Virus record (IMG/VR): IMGVR_UViG_3300009285_001410
Span: 1-27,314 of that record
DNA from: a virus
Strand: one strand, 5' to 3'
Length of the DNA stretch: 27,314 nucleotides
In this document: piece after piece, positions 16,045 through 23,400 of the stretch
Position numbering within the stretch: the stretch's first letter is position 1
Layout: every line of letters begins with the position of its first letter
Notes under the pieces: generated by a model
What the model saw: only the letters and a program-made list of their open reading frames with translations
The model's database searches: none
Told to the model about the DNA's origin: nothing
Translations under genes and position numbers: made by a program

Positions 16045-16804
16045 GCCACGCCTTTCTCAACCCTTCCTCGCACGCCAATACTCTCTTTTCAGGGCTCCCC
16101 AAGGCGTACTCGACTTCCATAATTCCTAGCCTCATCGCCTTGAACTCCCTCGGCTCGATAGAGGCTTTGTGGTCCGGCCCTCGCTGCCTTCTATCAAGCG
16201 TCAGGTGCTTTTCAATGACCGTCGCCCCCCTCGCTACCGCCGCTATGGGAACCGTGATCCCAGATGTGTGATCCGACAACCCAACCGGATATCCGAACTT
16301 TCGCAGCGTATCCATGGCTCTGAGATTCACGTCCTCTAATCTGCATGGATAAGACGATGTGCAATGAAGCAGTGTGACGTTCGCCGCCAAGGTATCCAAA
16401 GCTCGTTCAATATCCTTTAAATCGCTCATCCCTGTAGATAGAATGACCGGAAGACCTGTTTGATAAGCCCCATAGAGAAGATCGAAGTTCCCCAAGCAAC
16501 CTGACGCAATCTTGATCCTTTGGACCTTGAGCTTTACCAGGAATTCCAAAGACTCGACATCGAACGGCGTGCACATGAATTCGATGCCGATGGCCTTGCA
16601 ATACGCCGCTATGTCAATCATCTGGATTTGAGATAGCTCCAGATGCTTAATCCTGTCGTCTTTCCAAAGCTTCCGACTGCTGAACAATTGAAACTTACAG
16701 GCATCTGCGCCGGCATCCTTTGCAGCGTCGGCAAGCTTTAGAGCGGTGCCGAACTCCCCGTTATGGCAAACCCCGGCTTCAGCAATCAGAAAGGTTCTAG
16801 ACAT
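16031..16804 (-). CDS. neuB: NeuB-like nonulosonic acid synthase, catalytic barrel only
   Basis: Sialic-acid-type synthases condense phosphoenolpyruvate with an N-acetylated hexosamine to make a nine-carbon acid. This 257-residue protein has the family's barrel: FLIAEAGVCHNGEFGTALKL at the start, DACKFQLF, IEFMCTPFD, RIKIASGCLGNFDLL, VILSTGM, CTSSYPCRLEDVNL, and VIEKHLTLDRRQRGPDHKAS. The last holds H200 and H212, matching the metal-binding His residues of NeuB. Cellular enzymes have about 340 residues and a C-terminal antifreeze-like (SAF) domain. Here the frame stops right after the barrel, so that domain is absent. This domain contributes to the active site in the solved enzymes, so its loss is notable. 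The ATG overlaps the neuC stop by eight bases. The exact sugar (sialic, legionaminic or other) cannot be told. Confidence 0.85.
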   Translation of the reverse strand: MSRTFLIAEAGVCHNGEFGTALKLADAAKDAGADACKFQLFSSRKLWKDDRIKHLELSQIQMIDIAAYCKAIGIEFMCTPFDVESLEFLVKLKVQRIKIASGCLGNFDLLYGAYQTGLPVILSTGMSDLKDIERALDTLAANVTLLHCTSSYPCRLEDVNLRAMDTLRKFGYPVGLSDHTSGITVPIAAVARGATVIEKHLTLDRRQRGPDHKASIEPREFKAMRLGIMEVEYALGSPEKRVLACEEGLRKAWRVPS

Positions 16805-17609
16805 TTGTGTACTTCAGGATTGTGGCGATTCGTTGACTGGCGTTCCCATCTCCCCATGGGATTGTTCTTCCCTTCTGTCTCTTGCCGATCATGCGCGTTT
16901 TGATCCCAAGCTCTGGAGCTTCGTAGAGCATGGCTGAAGAGTTACCAATGAACTCTTCGCAGTTCGCCATGACGCTTAGAAATTGCGCGTGGCTGAACTC
17001 CAAAGTACCAGGGATGCGCTCGCTTCCCCGGTCTGGATTCGGCTTGATCCAGATAGCACTGCGCCCCGCAATCGCTTCCTCTACTGCCTTGAGGTCTACG
17101 GTGTCGTCTATCGTCTCCGGGTAATACGCCACCAAGACGTAAGGCTTCTGGATGCATGGAGTCATCTTCCGCCACGGCCCATGTCTTATGTAGTCCACGC
17201 CAGGATTACCGACAAGATGGACGTTCTTCATCCCCATATGAGTAAGGCGGGCCATTGCAGATGTTGAAGTGACGAAGTGAAGAGACGCCATCCTAGAAAT
17301 ACAGTCCCTCATGGCGTCGTCGTAGGAGCCCTCGGTTACATCCCCTCCCGCTATATGAGCAATTGGCACTCGCGCCAAATGACAAGCTGTAGCCGCAGCA
17401 AGGATTTCGTACCTATCCCCAAGCATCAAAACGACATCAGGACGGCCTTCCGCAATCTGGCTCTTGGTCCATAGAAACGCATCATCGAATCTGCACCCCT
17501 TCAGACTCAGCCGATTTACCGAGAAGAACGGATCTTCGGACAGGACTTTGGACGGCCACTCCAACAGCCCTTCATCCGCTCTAGACCCAATGACGATGCA
17601 GACTTTCAT
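16797..17609 (-). CDS. neuC: NeuC/LegG-like UDP-sugar 2-epimerase (hydrolysing), short form
   Basis: Hydrolysing 2-epimerases turn UDP-GlcNAc or its diamino derivative into free ManNAc-type sugars, the substrate of NeuB. The 270 residues start with VCIVIGSRADEG, then have VVLMLGDRYEILAAATACHL (59-78), IAHIAGGDVTEGSYDDAMRD (83-102), HLVGNPGVDYI, and NSSAMLYEAPELGIKT, all characteristic. The family norm is about 370-390 residues; here the first domain is shortened (GDR at 64-66, normally nearer 85-95) and other loops are short. The usual 'RHxItKM' element reads RDCISRM, with the His missing. ATG start in an ATGA overlap with the NeuA-like gene. Confidence 0.85.
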   Translation of the reverse strand: MKVCIVIGSRADEGLLEWPSKVLSEDPFFSVNRLSLKGCRFDDAFLWTKSQIAEGRPDVVLMLGDRYEILAAATACHLARVPIAHIAGGDVTEGSYDDAMRDCISRMASLHFVTSTSAMARLTHMGMKNVHLVGNPGVDYIRHGPWRKMTPCIQKPYVLVAYYPETIDDTVDLKAVEEAIAGRSAIWIKPNPDRGSERIPGTLEFSHAQFLSVMANCEEFIGNSSAMLYEAPELGIKTRMIGKRQKGRTIPWGDGNASQRIATILKYTNV

Positions 17610-18106
17610 TTCAGAAAATCAGCCTCTTCGTTGATATCCAAACTCCTCTCTTCGGGCATGACGTACTTCATCAATCCGGCATGGCTGAAGTCGTGCTTTG
17701 CGATCCACTCTGCTTTAGCAACATAGACCGCTCCGTTTGTCCTCCATGTCCCATTGCTGTATGAGATACAACCGTCCCCCATCTGGGCCCGCTCGATACA
17801 GGCGTCGATATCCTCTGCTGTGCGCAGCGGGCTGGTAGGCTGGAGCAGGACTACCCAATCGTGCGGAGCCTGCTCCAAGTGGTAGCGCAGCACGTCTTCA
17901 CTGGCTGCGTCGTCTGTGCATAGCTCCGGTGGGCGGTCTTGGTCAAGAGACACCTTTACATTGTCGATATACTTAGATGCAGCGGCATGCTCTACGCTCC
18001 ACATGACCAGCGGCTTTCCTCGGTAGTCGCGGAAGTTCTTCCAAGGCACGCGCTTGGAGCCTGAGCGCGCAGGAATCACTGCCAATACTGTTTTACCGTT
18101 GATCAT
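17606..18106 (-). CDS. neuA: NeuA-like CMP-nonulosonate cytidylyltransferase, short form
   Basis: It would activate a nonulosonic acid with CTP. The 166 residues show the nucleotide-binding motif VLAVIPARSGSKRVPWKNF (7-25), then GKPLVMWS, LLQPTSPLRTAEDID (87-101), and SLDINEEADF (155-164), whose Asp residues match the metal-binding site. Cellular enzymes are about 220-230 residues. A visible deletion lies after VKVSLDQ (51-57): the usual segment between 'VSTDdeeIa' and 'RPxEL' is missing, so RPPEL follows directly. The first ATG overlaps the end of the glycosyltransferase gene by 14 bases. It is followed by NeuC and NeuB, the classic order for this pathway. Confidence 0.85.
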   Translation of the reverse strand: MINGKTVLAVIPARSGSKRVPWKNFRDYRGKPLVMWSVEHAAASKYIDNVKVSLDQDRPPELCTDDAASEDVLRYHLEQAPHDWVVLLQPTSPLRTAEDIDACIERAQMGDGCISYSNGTWRTNGAVYVAKAEWIAKHDFSHAGLMKYVMPEERSLDINEEADFLK

Positions 18107-19244
18107 ATTGCTCTAGGAACTTCGCTCCGATCCGCATCCTGATCTCCCCATGCAGGGGCTTGGCGTTGTAGGCACTCATCGAACGCGGGAATAGCTTCCA
18201 GAATTCGCGCTGCCTTATATACTCCCAATCGTCGTAGAACGGATATCCGCCACAACGTACTTCCATCTCCCCAACTACGTCCCTGATCTCCTCGGGCGTG
18301 TTATCGACCAGCGTTATCCCGGCCTCTGTGAATTTCTCGCTCGACATGAACTGCCCCGCCCCGCTCTCGTAGATTTCCTTCAGCGACATTCTTTTTCCAT
18401 CTTTGTAGTGGTGCTTCCAGATCGCCAGAGAGCGTTTGTTGAAGGTCGATAGGTATTCAATCGGAACGTAGTTCACGTAGCAGACAGGTCTGCGAAAGAT
18501 CACTGGAATTGCATCTATCCCCGTCCCGTTCGATATCGCGAACTCGCACTTGGCTCCCAAGTACACATCCATGAACTCGGAGCGCATGCCGTTGGTGGCG
18601 TAGTCAATGATCCACCTTGACTCTGCTCGCTTGGCAACCTTCGCGCCCATCCTGAAGACGTAATAACCGCGCTTGACAAGCTCCTCGGCCACAAGCGGGT
18701 AAGTGTCAATGTCCGAGTCTCGGTAGCCGTGATAAGTAAGATCAGGCAGGTAAGCAGAATCCCGCACGATGAGACATACCCACTTCGCATTTTCTGGAAT
18801 GCCCCACTCTGCCAACGTCTTGCGGCCTAATCTTTCCTCGGCCTCGGTAAACTCTAGATGAGGCCCCTGCTTTTCAAAGAGGTTGTGAATGTCGCGGTCC
18901 AACTGTTCCGAATTACATACATGCTTCTCCCATCCGCGAAACATGCGATTGACGAGAATGAGGAGCCTTGTAAATCTCGTGGGGTCTACCAAGATTTCTC
19001 GCCCGATCATCTTCGCCAGTTGCTTGTTCGATACCTTGTTTCTGTGCGTCCAGATGTCGAAGGACTTGGGATGTAAGCCCGCGTCCTTCTCGCAGAGATA
19101 GCATTCTGTATTGCCTGCCAGGTGGCCTATGCGCTCGCTCCAGAATTCTCCGAAGCGGATAAGAACACCGCAGCGAGCGAGCAGGCGGACTGAACCGACG
19201 ATCAGCAACGCAAGTGGAATGAGGAGGAGACGGACGAACTTCAA
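18093..19244 (-). CDS. TIGR04372-type glycosyltransferase
   Basis: A 383-residue protein beginning with a basic/hydrophobic segment (FVRLLLIPLALLIVGSVRLL), a membrane anchor or signal-like helix. It then shows RIGHLAGNTECYLCEKDAGL (38-57), CLIVRDSAYL, YHGYRDSDIDTYPLVAEEL, MGAKVAK, and EFMDVYLGAKCEFAISNGTG followed by DAIPVIFRRPVCYVNYVP. These match what I know of the TIGR04372 family of putative glycosyltransferases from polysaccharide clusters. It is the only clear transferase in the cassette and so the best candidate to use the CMP- or NDP-sugar. The start is TTG in a TTGA overlap with the HTH-like gene; its ribosome-binding site is weak. Confidence 0.75.
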   Translation of the reverse strand: MKFVRLLLIPLALLIVGSVRLLARCGVLIRFGEFWSERIGHLAGNTECYLCEKDAGLHPKSFDIWTHRNKVSNKQLAKMIGREILVDPTRFTRLLILVNRMFRGWEKHVCNSEQLDRDIHNLFEKQGPHLEFTEAEERLGRKTLAEWGIPENAKWVCLIVRDSAYLPDLTYHGYRDSDIDTYPLVAEELVKRGYYVFRMGAKVAKRAESRWIIDYATNGMRSEFMDVYLGAKCEFAISNGTGIDAIPVIFRRPVCYVNYVPIEYLSTFNKRSLAIWKHHYKDGKRMSLKEIYESGAGQFMSSEKFTEAGITLVDNTPEEIRDVVGEMEVRCGGYPFYDDWEYIRQREFWKLFPRSMSAYNAKPLHGEIRMRIGAKFLEQYDQR

Positions 19245-19600
19245 TGGGACGGGCCTTTACTCTCCCACATCGCAATAAGACGCTCCTGATTGCTCTCTAT
19301 CCGATCCATTTGCGTCTGAAGGTCTTTCATCACGTCTATGGCCCCAACGGTGGCCACGAATCTCGTCTTTTCACCAATCGCTTTAAGCCTCTCTTGCTTT
19401 TGGGAAATTTCTACACTCACCCTTTCCTTTGCGGCTAATACCTCAGGCTCATTCAGCAACATTCTCGGCACGCCCCTAGCTCCAATGGGACCATCGTGAA
19501 CTGTAATTCCAAGTCTTTCAAAATTTCCCCTACCAATTCCACGAGGATTTAGACCAAGAATATTCGCGGCTTCTTTCGCATCTATGAACTTCATCTTCAT
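19241..19600 (-). CDS. Small HTH-like protein with coiled coil
   Basis: This 119-residue protein starts MKMKFIDAKEAANILGLNPR, the beginning of a MerR/excisionase-like helix-turn-helix ('fid.keAA.iLGl...'). It continues with GNFERLGITVHDG and PRMLLNEPEV and ends in helices with a heptad-like pattern (ISQKQERLKAIGEKTR and LQTQMDRIESNQERL). I do not know a named family. It stands out as a non-enzyme within the sugar genes. It has its own strong ribosome-binding site (GGAGAG, seven bases) and a 31-base gap upstream, unlike its coupled neighbours. It may be a later insertion or a regulator. Confidence 0.55.
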   Translation of the reverse strand: MKMKFIDAKEAANILGLNPRGIGRGNFERLGITVHDGPIGARGVPRMLLNEPEVLAAKERVSVEISQKQERLKAIGEKTRFVATVGAIDVMKDLQTQMDRIESNQERLIAMWESKGPSH

Positions 19601-19631
19601 TGCATTCTCTCCAAAGTAGTTTGGATTACAA

Positions 19632-20708
19632 TTAAGACACCACGCACTTCAACTTGTCGCCATCCCACACTTCCGGTGACTTCCAACTCTCAATGATCAG
19701 CAGCGCCTGCGCTTCTGTAATGCCCATGTAGGCGCAGGCTTCGGAGAAATACTTCTTCGGAAACTCGTCGTCGAAGCGGTGAACTAGCGCTACGCCTTCC
19801 TCGCGCGTGATCTTGCCGTCGCGGATTTCGTGCGCCGTGTCACTCGTACAACGCCCGATGCCAAACTTGATATATGCCAAGTAGTAATGCAAACCGTCGA
19901 GTCTGTCGTCGAGACTTGCATACTTGGAATACGTGCCCTCAGTTCGCTCTGGATTAGGGCTAAATCCTGTATGCTCGGAGCAGTAGTAGAAATTCTCCTG
20001 CGGGTCCCACTTTTTGTAGTAGCTGAAGAAGTGGATTTCCCCTTCGAAGCTTTGCGGCCCCCGGAATGGCTCAAGGTCTTTTTGGCTGATGCCATGCTCT
20101 CTCCAGAACTCCGGCGGCTTACCGGAAAAGTAATGAGCGTCGTGGTCCTCAATCTTTCGCATTGCTCGCGGGTCTTTCACCGCTCCACCGTATTCAGCTT
20201 CTCCATCCTCCCCGTACATGATCAGAGGAACGCGATACCTGACCGCCATCTGTAAGGGGAAATTCGTTTGCCCATAGATGAATGGTTGAAACGGATCGCC
20301 CATGTGCTCAAAGGCCAAGCGCGTGAGCTTGCTGGTAGTAACACCGTTCGGCCTGCCCTGGATCACGTCGAAACCTGAAGCGACAAAGGCATCGAGGTTC
20401 TTCCGTCCTATCTCAGTAGGCAGAAGCGGAGCCCACGTCACACAAAGCGGCGTCATGCCGTACTTGGTCTTCAGTTGATGAGCGACAAACCCGCCGTCCT
20501 TCCCGCCGCTACAGGGAACAATGACATCGAATTCGCCATTACCCTTACGGTGCTTATCGCAGAGTGCGATCAACTCGCGCTCCCTTGCGGCCCAATCCGT
20601 ATAAGCCTTGCGCTCTGCGAATCGGCAGGCAGAGCAAACGCCCTCGTCATCGAATGTAATTCTCGGCCGCATGGAGCTGATCGTGCATCTGGTGCAGAAG
20701 CGGATCAC
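19632..20708 (-). CDS. N-acetyl sugar amidotransferase, PseA/WbpG-like
   Basis: The family (PseA, WbpG) uses a PP-loop ATPase fold to place an amidino nitrogen on an N-acetyl sugar, as in acetamidino forms of pseudaminic acid or ManNAc-type uronic acid. The 358 residues fit the usual full length. Cysteines at 5, 8, 25 and 28 (CTRC and CSAC) form the family's N-terminal pair of CxxC motifs. The PP-loop is PCSGGKDGG at 65-73 (usual SGGKDS, with Gly for the final Ser). Later parts include MYGEDGEAEYGG (164-175) and the C-terminal AYIKFGIGRCTSD. It pairs naturally with the hisF-like gene at 15313. Start GTG in a GTGA overlap with the upstream gene, which argues it is co-translated with the thiamine-diphosphate enzyme. 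Confidence 0.85.
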   Translation of the reverse strand: MIRFCTRCTISSMRPRITFDDEGVCSACRFAERKAYTDWAARERELIALCDKHRKGNGEFDVIVPCSGGKDGGFVAHQLKTKYGMTPLCVTWAPLLPTEIGRKNLDAFVASGFDVIQGRPNGVTTSKLTRLAFEHMGDPFQPFIYGQTNFPLQMAVRYRVPLIMYGEDGEAEYGGAVKDPRAMRKIEDHDAHYFSGKPPEFWREHGISQKDLEPFRGPQSFEGEIHFFSYYKKWDPQENFYYCSEHTGFSPNPERTEGTYSKYASLDDRLDGLHYYLAYIKFGIGRCTSDTAHEIRDGKITREEGVALVHRFDDEFPKKYFSEACAYMGITEAQALLIIESWKSPEVWDGDKLKCVVS

Positions 20709-21223
20709 TTGCGGTACTCCGATGCGTACTCAATAAGCAACGTGCTTGCCTCACGGTTGAGAGCGTCTCTATATGCCGGCATGATCGATTCAACGTGAGT
20801 CAACGGCTGAACGTGGACCGTGCGCAGCATCTTCGCAAAAGCTTCTGTGTGATCCTGGCAATGCTGCGGCCCTGGATTCAGGGGCTCTGTACTTCCTACC
20901 GCCGTCCTGATGATCACCTTCGGTCTATAGCTAGACATCAGCGGAAGCTTGTCCAAGTGATTGACTAGTTGGTTGGCGGCTAGGAGAAGAAAGTCGAAGC
21001 GCGGATACACGCTCACGACTAACTGACCTGTCAGAGCAAGGCCAGTAGAAAAGCCCATCTGGAAGTCCTCAGCGACAGGCATTTCTATACGCTGCTCCAT
21101 CGGCACACCGGAGAACGAGGGATGCATCGCCTGCCCGTCGTAGCGGATGGATTGCCCGAGGAACAACGCCCCCTGCTTGGCAAGGAACGTCATGGCGTTG
21201 GTTAGTTCTAGAAAGTAATCCAC
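20705..21223 (-). CDS. Thiamine-diphosphate enzyme, E1 beta-like subunit (Pyr domain only)
   Basis: This 172-residue protein matches the first domain of E1 beta subunits and transketolase-like enzymes, which binds the pyrimidine ring of thiamine diphosphate. It has LFLGQSIRYDGQAMHP, RIEMPVAEDFQMGFSTGLAL (45-64; E52 matches the conserved Glu that activates the cofactor) and FDFLLLAANQLVNHLDKLP. Normal E1 beta chains have about 325 residues with a C-terminal domain, absent here. The GTG at 21223 is chosen because it begins the family-like sequence and overlaps the alpha-like gene by 16 bases. An in-frame upstream start at 21340 would lie deep inside that gene. Substrate unknown. Confidence 0.75.
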   Translation of the reverse strand: MDYFLELTNAMTFLAKQGALFLGQSIRYDGQAMHPSFSGVPMEQRIEMPVAEDFQMGFSTGLALTGQLVVSVYPRFDFLLLAANQLVNHLDKLPLMSSYRPKVIIRTAVGSTEPLNPGPQHCQDHTEAFAKMLRTVHVQPLTHVESIMPAYRDALNREASTLLIEYASEYRK

Positions 21224-21792
21224 TTGCCTATCCCGCAATGCGGGTGAGTGCGCTCGTATGCGTAGCGCAGAACCTTCGGCGGCGTGAATGGCTCCTGCTC
21301 CAACCCCCAAGCCTCTTGCGTAGGTGTATTCGTAGAGCACCCGTTATCCTCAATCACAAACTCTATCGGTAAATTGTGACCCTCTGCATACTCGTATGCC
21401 TCGCAATAAGACCCTGTGCAAGCCGCCATATCTCCTACAAAGCACCAGACGCGATCACTCGTCCCCTTCAACCCCGCCGCTACGCCGCAGGCAATCGATG
21501 AGATCCCGCCAACAATTGCGCTGGTAAGGAACCGATGCTCCGGAAAGTTCACGTTCATGCTAGGCCCGGTGAGAATGTGGGCCTTGAGTTTTGCCGGAGG
21601 CACGCCGTGCAAGAGCGCGTGATAATGCGAGCGCCAAGTCGAAAAGACCCAATCCGTTCTCTTGATGTCCTTGAAGATTTCTATCAACTGCTCCTCATTC
21701 CCACCGGATAGATGCACCGGCCCATGTATCTCTCCGCGCTCGAAACACTTCGCAATGTCCTCCTCAAAAGCGATCAATTCTTCAGCCGTCAC
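21208..21792 (-). CDS. Thiamine-diphosphate enzyme, E1 alpha-like subunit (PP domain)
   Basis: A 194-residue protein like the E1 alpha chain of 2-oxoacid dehydrogenases, which binds the diphosphate of thiamine diphosphate. It shows HGPVHLSGGNEEQLIEIF, VFSTWRSHYHALLHGV (49-64, the 'STYRgHgh.la.Gv' motif), AIVGGISSIACGVAAGLK, and the cofactor motif from FVGDMAACTGSY (118-129) to N150 in EDNGCSTNTPT. GDM replaces the common GDG. E1 alpha chains have about 320-360 residues; this one ends soon after the cofactor motif. With the 172-residue partner it would make a minimal PP + Pyr enzyme. No E2 or E3 gene is present, so a simple decarboxylase or carboligase is more likely than a dehydrogenase complex. 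GTG start, 11-base overlap with the SIS gene. Confidence 0.8.
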   Translation of the reverse strand: MTAEELIAFEEDIAKCFERGEIHGPVHLSGGNEEQLIEIFKDIKRTDWVFSTWRSHYHALLHGVPPAKLKAHILTGPSMNVNFPEHRFLTSAIVGGISSIACGVAAGLKGTSDRVWCFVGDMAACTGSYCEAYEYAEGHNLPIEFVIEDNGCSTNTPTQEAWGLEQEPFTPPKVLRYAYERTHPHCGIGKWITF

Positions 21793-22198
21793 GCAACGCC
21801 CTCATCAAGTCGTGTCCAAGCTTTACCTGCGCCTCTTCAGATGCCTGCATGTTCATCGTTTTTAGATAATCGGTAATCAACACGCACTCCATGCCGATAA
21901 GCTTCGCTGCCGCTATGGCGTTGAGAATGTTCTTCGATGTCCCGCTACCGGACAGAGCGATCAACAAATCCCCAGGCTCTCCATGAACCGCGAGCCAGTC
22001 GGCAAAGACCAATTCGTAATCCCGGTCGTTCGCTATCCTGGTTAACGAGGAAGGATTCAGCGTGTGCGCCCTGACCCCTACACTCTCCAAGTCGTTCTGG
22101 ATGTGCATTGCGTTGGCGAAACTTCCGCCATTGCCCACGAGGTAGACCCGTTTTGCTTTTCTAATAGCTTCAACGATTGAGATAGTCGAGTAGCTCAT
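21782..22198 (-). CDS. SIS-domain sugar isomerase, GmhA-like, short form
   Basis: GmhA converts sedoheptulose 7-phosphate to D-glycero-D-manno-heptose 7-phosphate. The 138 residues hold VYLVGNGGSFANAMHIQNDL (18-37), like the GmhA motif 'GNGGSaadA.H...dl', and LIALSGSGTSKNILNAIAAA (79-98), the SIS phosphate-binding motif. Family members have about 190 residues, so the N-terminal helix and C-terminal part are cut short and the catalytic His of GmhA is not clearly matched. The neighbouring kinase and nucleotidyltransferase of the heptose route support the heptose reading; other phosphosugar isomerases remain possible. The ATG overlaps the kinase gene by 29 bases. Confidence 0.75.
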   Translation of the reverse strand: MSYSTISIVEAIRKAKRVYLVGNGGSFANAMHIQNDLESVGVRAHTLNPSSLTRIANDRDYELVFADWLAVHGEPGDLLIALSGSGTSKNILNAIAAAKLIGMECVLITDYLKTMNMQASEEAQVKLGHDLMRALRDG

Positions 22199-23003
22199 TT
22201 TTGGTTATTGGCTTTCTATGCCCAACGGTCTGCGCCTTCAGGGCTCCTGCCGCATTTCCAATGCGCATAAGATCGGCTAGTGAAGCTTCCTCGGCCATGC
22301 AGGCCGTCACCGCGAAGAACGCATCCCCAGCCCCCATCGTATCGACCACCCGATCTGTAAACGCCGGAACCTTGACAAATCCCTCTTTCTCCGACCAGCC
22401 GATAGACCCATCCCTCCCGAGCGTCACAACGACCATTCCGGCAATCCTTGCCAAGCTGTCCAAAGACAGCCGGATATCACCATCCCTGTTCTGGGTCGCC
22501 AGCCGCGCCTCGGGCTCGTCCACGCACAGGTAATCGGCATTGGGGTATTTGGTCGCTAGGTTGAAACCGTAATTGCCGGAATTGGTCTGCACGTTCACCG
22601 CCAAGAACTTGGACTCCCTGCAAAGCTTCTCCACCACCGCAGGGGTCATCATCCCGTGGCCATAATCAGTGACGATCACCGCATCGTAGCTTTCAAGAGC
22701 AGGCCACATCATCAGCGCATGATCGACATTACCCCCGTAGACCTCGAATAGCTTTCTGTGATGCGACGCCTCAAGGTATCGCTCTTTACGAACCTCACAC
22801 GTCGAGAAGATGTGAACGCCGGCAACGAAATCGCGCGCGTGAGCAGCAGCCGCAACAACCCCACCCTCGAATACCTCGGTGTCCTGGTGCTCAATACAGA
22901 CAATGGCTTCCTTTAGCGGCCTCCCCAAAAGCTTCCCGTAGTGGTACACATCCTGAATGCGCTCCCCAACGAACAACACCCGCTTGTTAGAATCAGGCAG
23001 CAA
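22170..23003 (-). CDS. PfkB-family sugar kinase, HldE N-terminal-domain-like
   Basis: HldE's kinase domain phosphorylates heptose 7-phosphate at carbon 1. This 277-residue protein has the ribokinase-fold signatures: RVLFVGERIQDVYHYG at the start, GGVVAAAAHARDF (47-59), VIVTDYGHGMMT (109-120), NADYLCVDEPEA, VVVTLGRDGS, and VVDTMGAGDAFFA (219-231) with the GAGD anion-hole motif and catalytic D227. In cellular HldE it is fused ahead of the nucleotidyltransferase; here the two are separate genes in reversed order. The TTG at 23003 is used because GAGGG lies upstream and the frame overlaps the previous gene by 11 bases. A GTG at 22979 is an alternative that would trim the protein by eight residues. 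Confidence 0.8.
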   Translation of the reverse strand: MLPDSNKRVLFVGERIQDVYHYGKLLGRPLKEAIVCIEHQDTEVFEGGVVAAAAHARDFVAGVHIFSTCEVRKERYLEASHHRKLFEVYGGNVDHALMMWPALESYDAVIVTDYGHGMMTPAVVEKLCRESKFLAVNVQTNSGNYGFNLATKYPNADYLCVDEPEARLATQNRDGDIRLSLDSLARIAGMVVVTLGRDGSIGWSEKEGFVKVPAFTDRVVDTMGAGDAFFAVTACMAEEASLADLMRIGNAAGALKAQTVGHRKPITKNELLDYLNR

Positions 23004-23400
23004 GACGCATCACCCTCAATATCGCGTCGGTCGCGCTTAACTTTGCGGACGTGGTGAACCTCAGTTCCGCGCCGACCTCCCGGCATGCTCTTTCCACTTC
23101 CTCTGTCCACCTGTCCCCGTTTGCGTAGTCTCTGCCCTTAACGAAGATCGCCGGCCGCACCAGCCTGATAGCCTCCATCGCAGAGGCTACGGGTACGATC
23201 TCATCCACGCACTCCAGCTCTATGAGCAAATCGTGCCGGTCCCACCACTTATAGATGGGTCTACCGGGTCCCTTGTTCACATGCTCATCCAGGGTAAGAG
23301 ACACAACGAGCTTGTCGCCCATAGCCCTCGCTTCTTTGAGATGCCTAACGTGCCCGACGTGGAGCAGATCGAAGCAGCCGTTGGCCAAGACTACTTTCAC
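22993..23400 (-). CDS. HldE C-terminal-domain-like nucleotidyltransferase
   Basis: A 135-residue cytidylyltransferase-fold protein that would add a nucleotide to heptose 1-phosphate. It shows VVLANGCFDLLHVGHVRHLK with the HVGH motif at 14-17, GPGRPIYKWWDRHDLLIELE (44-63), the 'RP......R...l..l..VD' element, FVKGRDY (86-92) and TTSAKLSATDAI, close to the ending of RfaE2-type enzymes (SxxSTSxII). Length fits a stand-alone domain. Whether the activated sugar is ADP-, CDP- or GDP-linked cannot be read here. GTG start, GTGA overlap with the radical SAM gene. Confidence 0.85.
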   Translation of the reverse strand: MKVVLANGCFDLLHVGHVRHLKEARAMGDKLVVSLTLDEHVNKGPGRPIYKWWDRHDLLIELECVDEIVPVASAMEAIRLVRPAIFVKGRDYANGDRWTEEVERACREVGAELRFTTSAKLSATDAILRVMRLAA

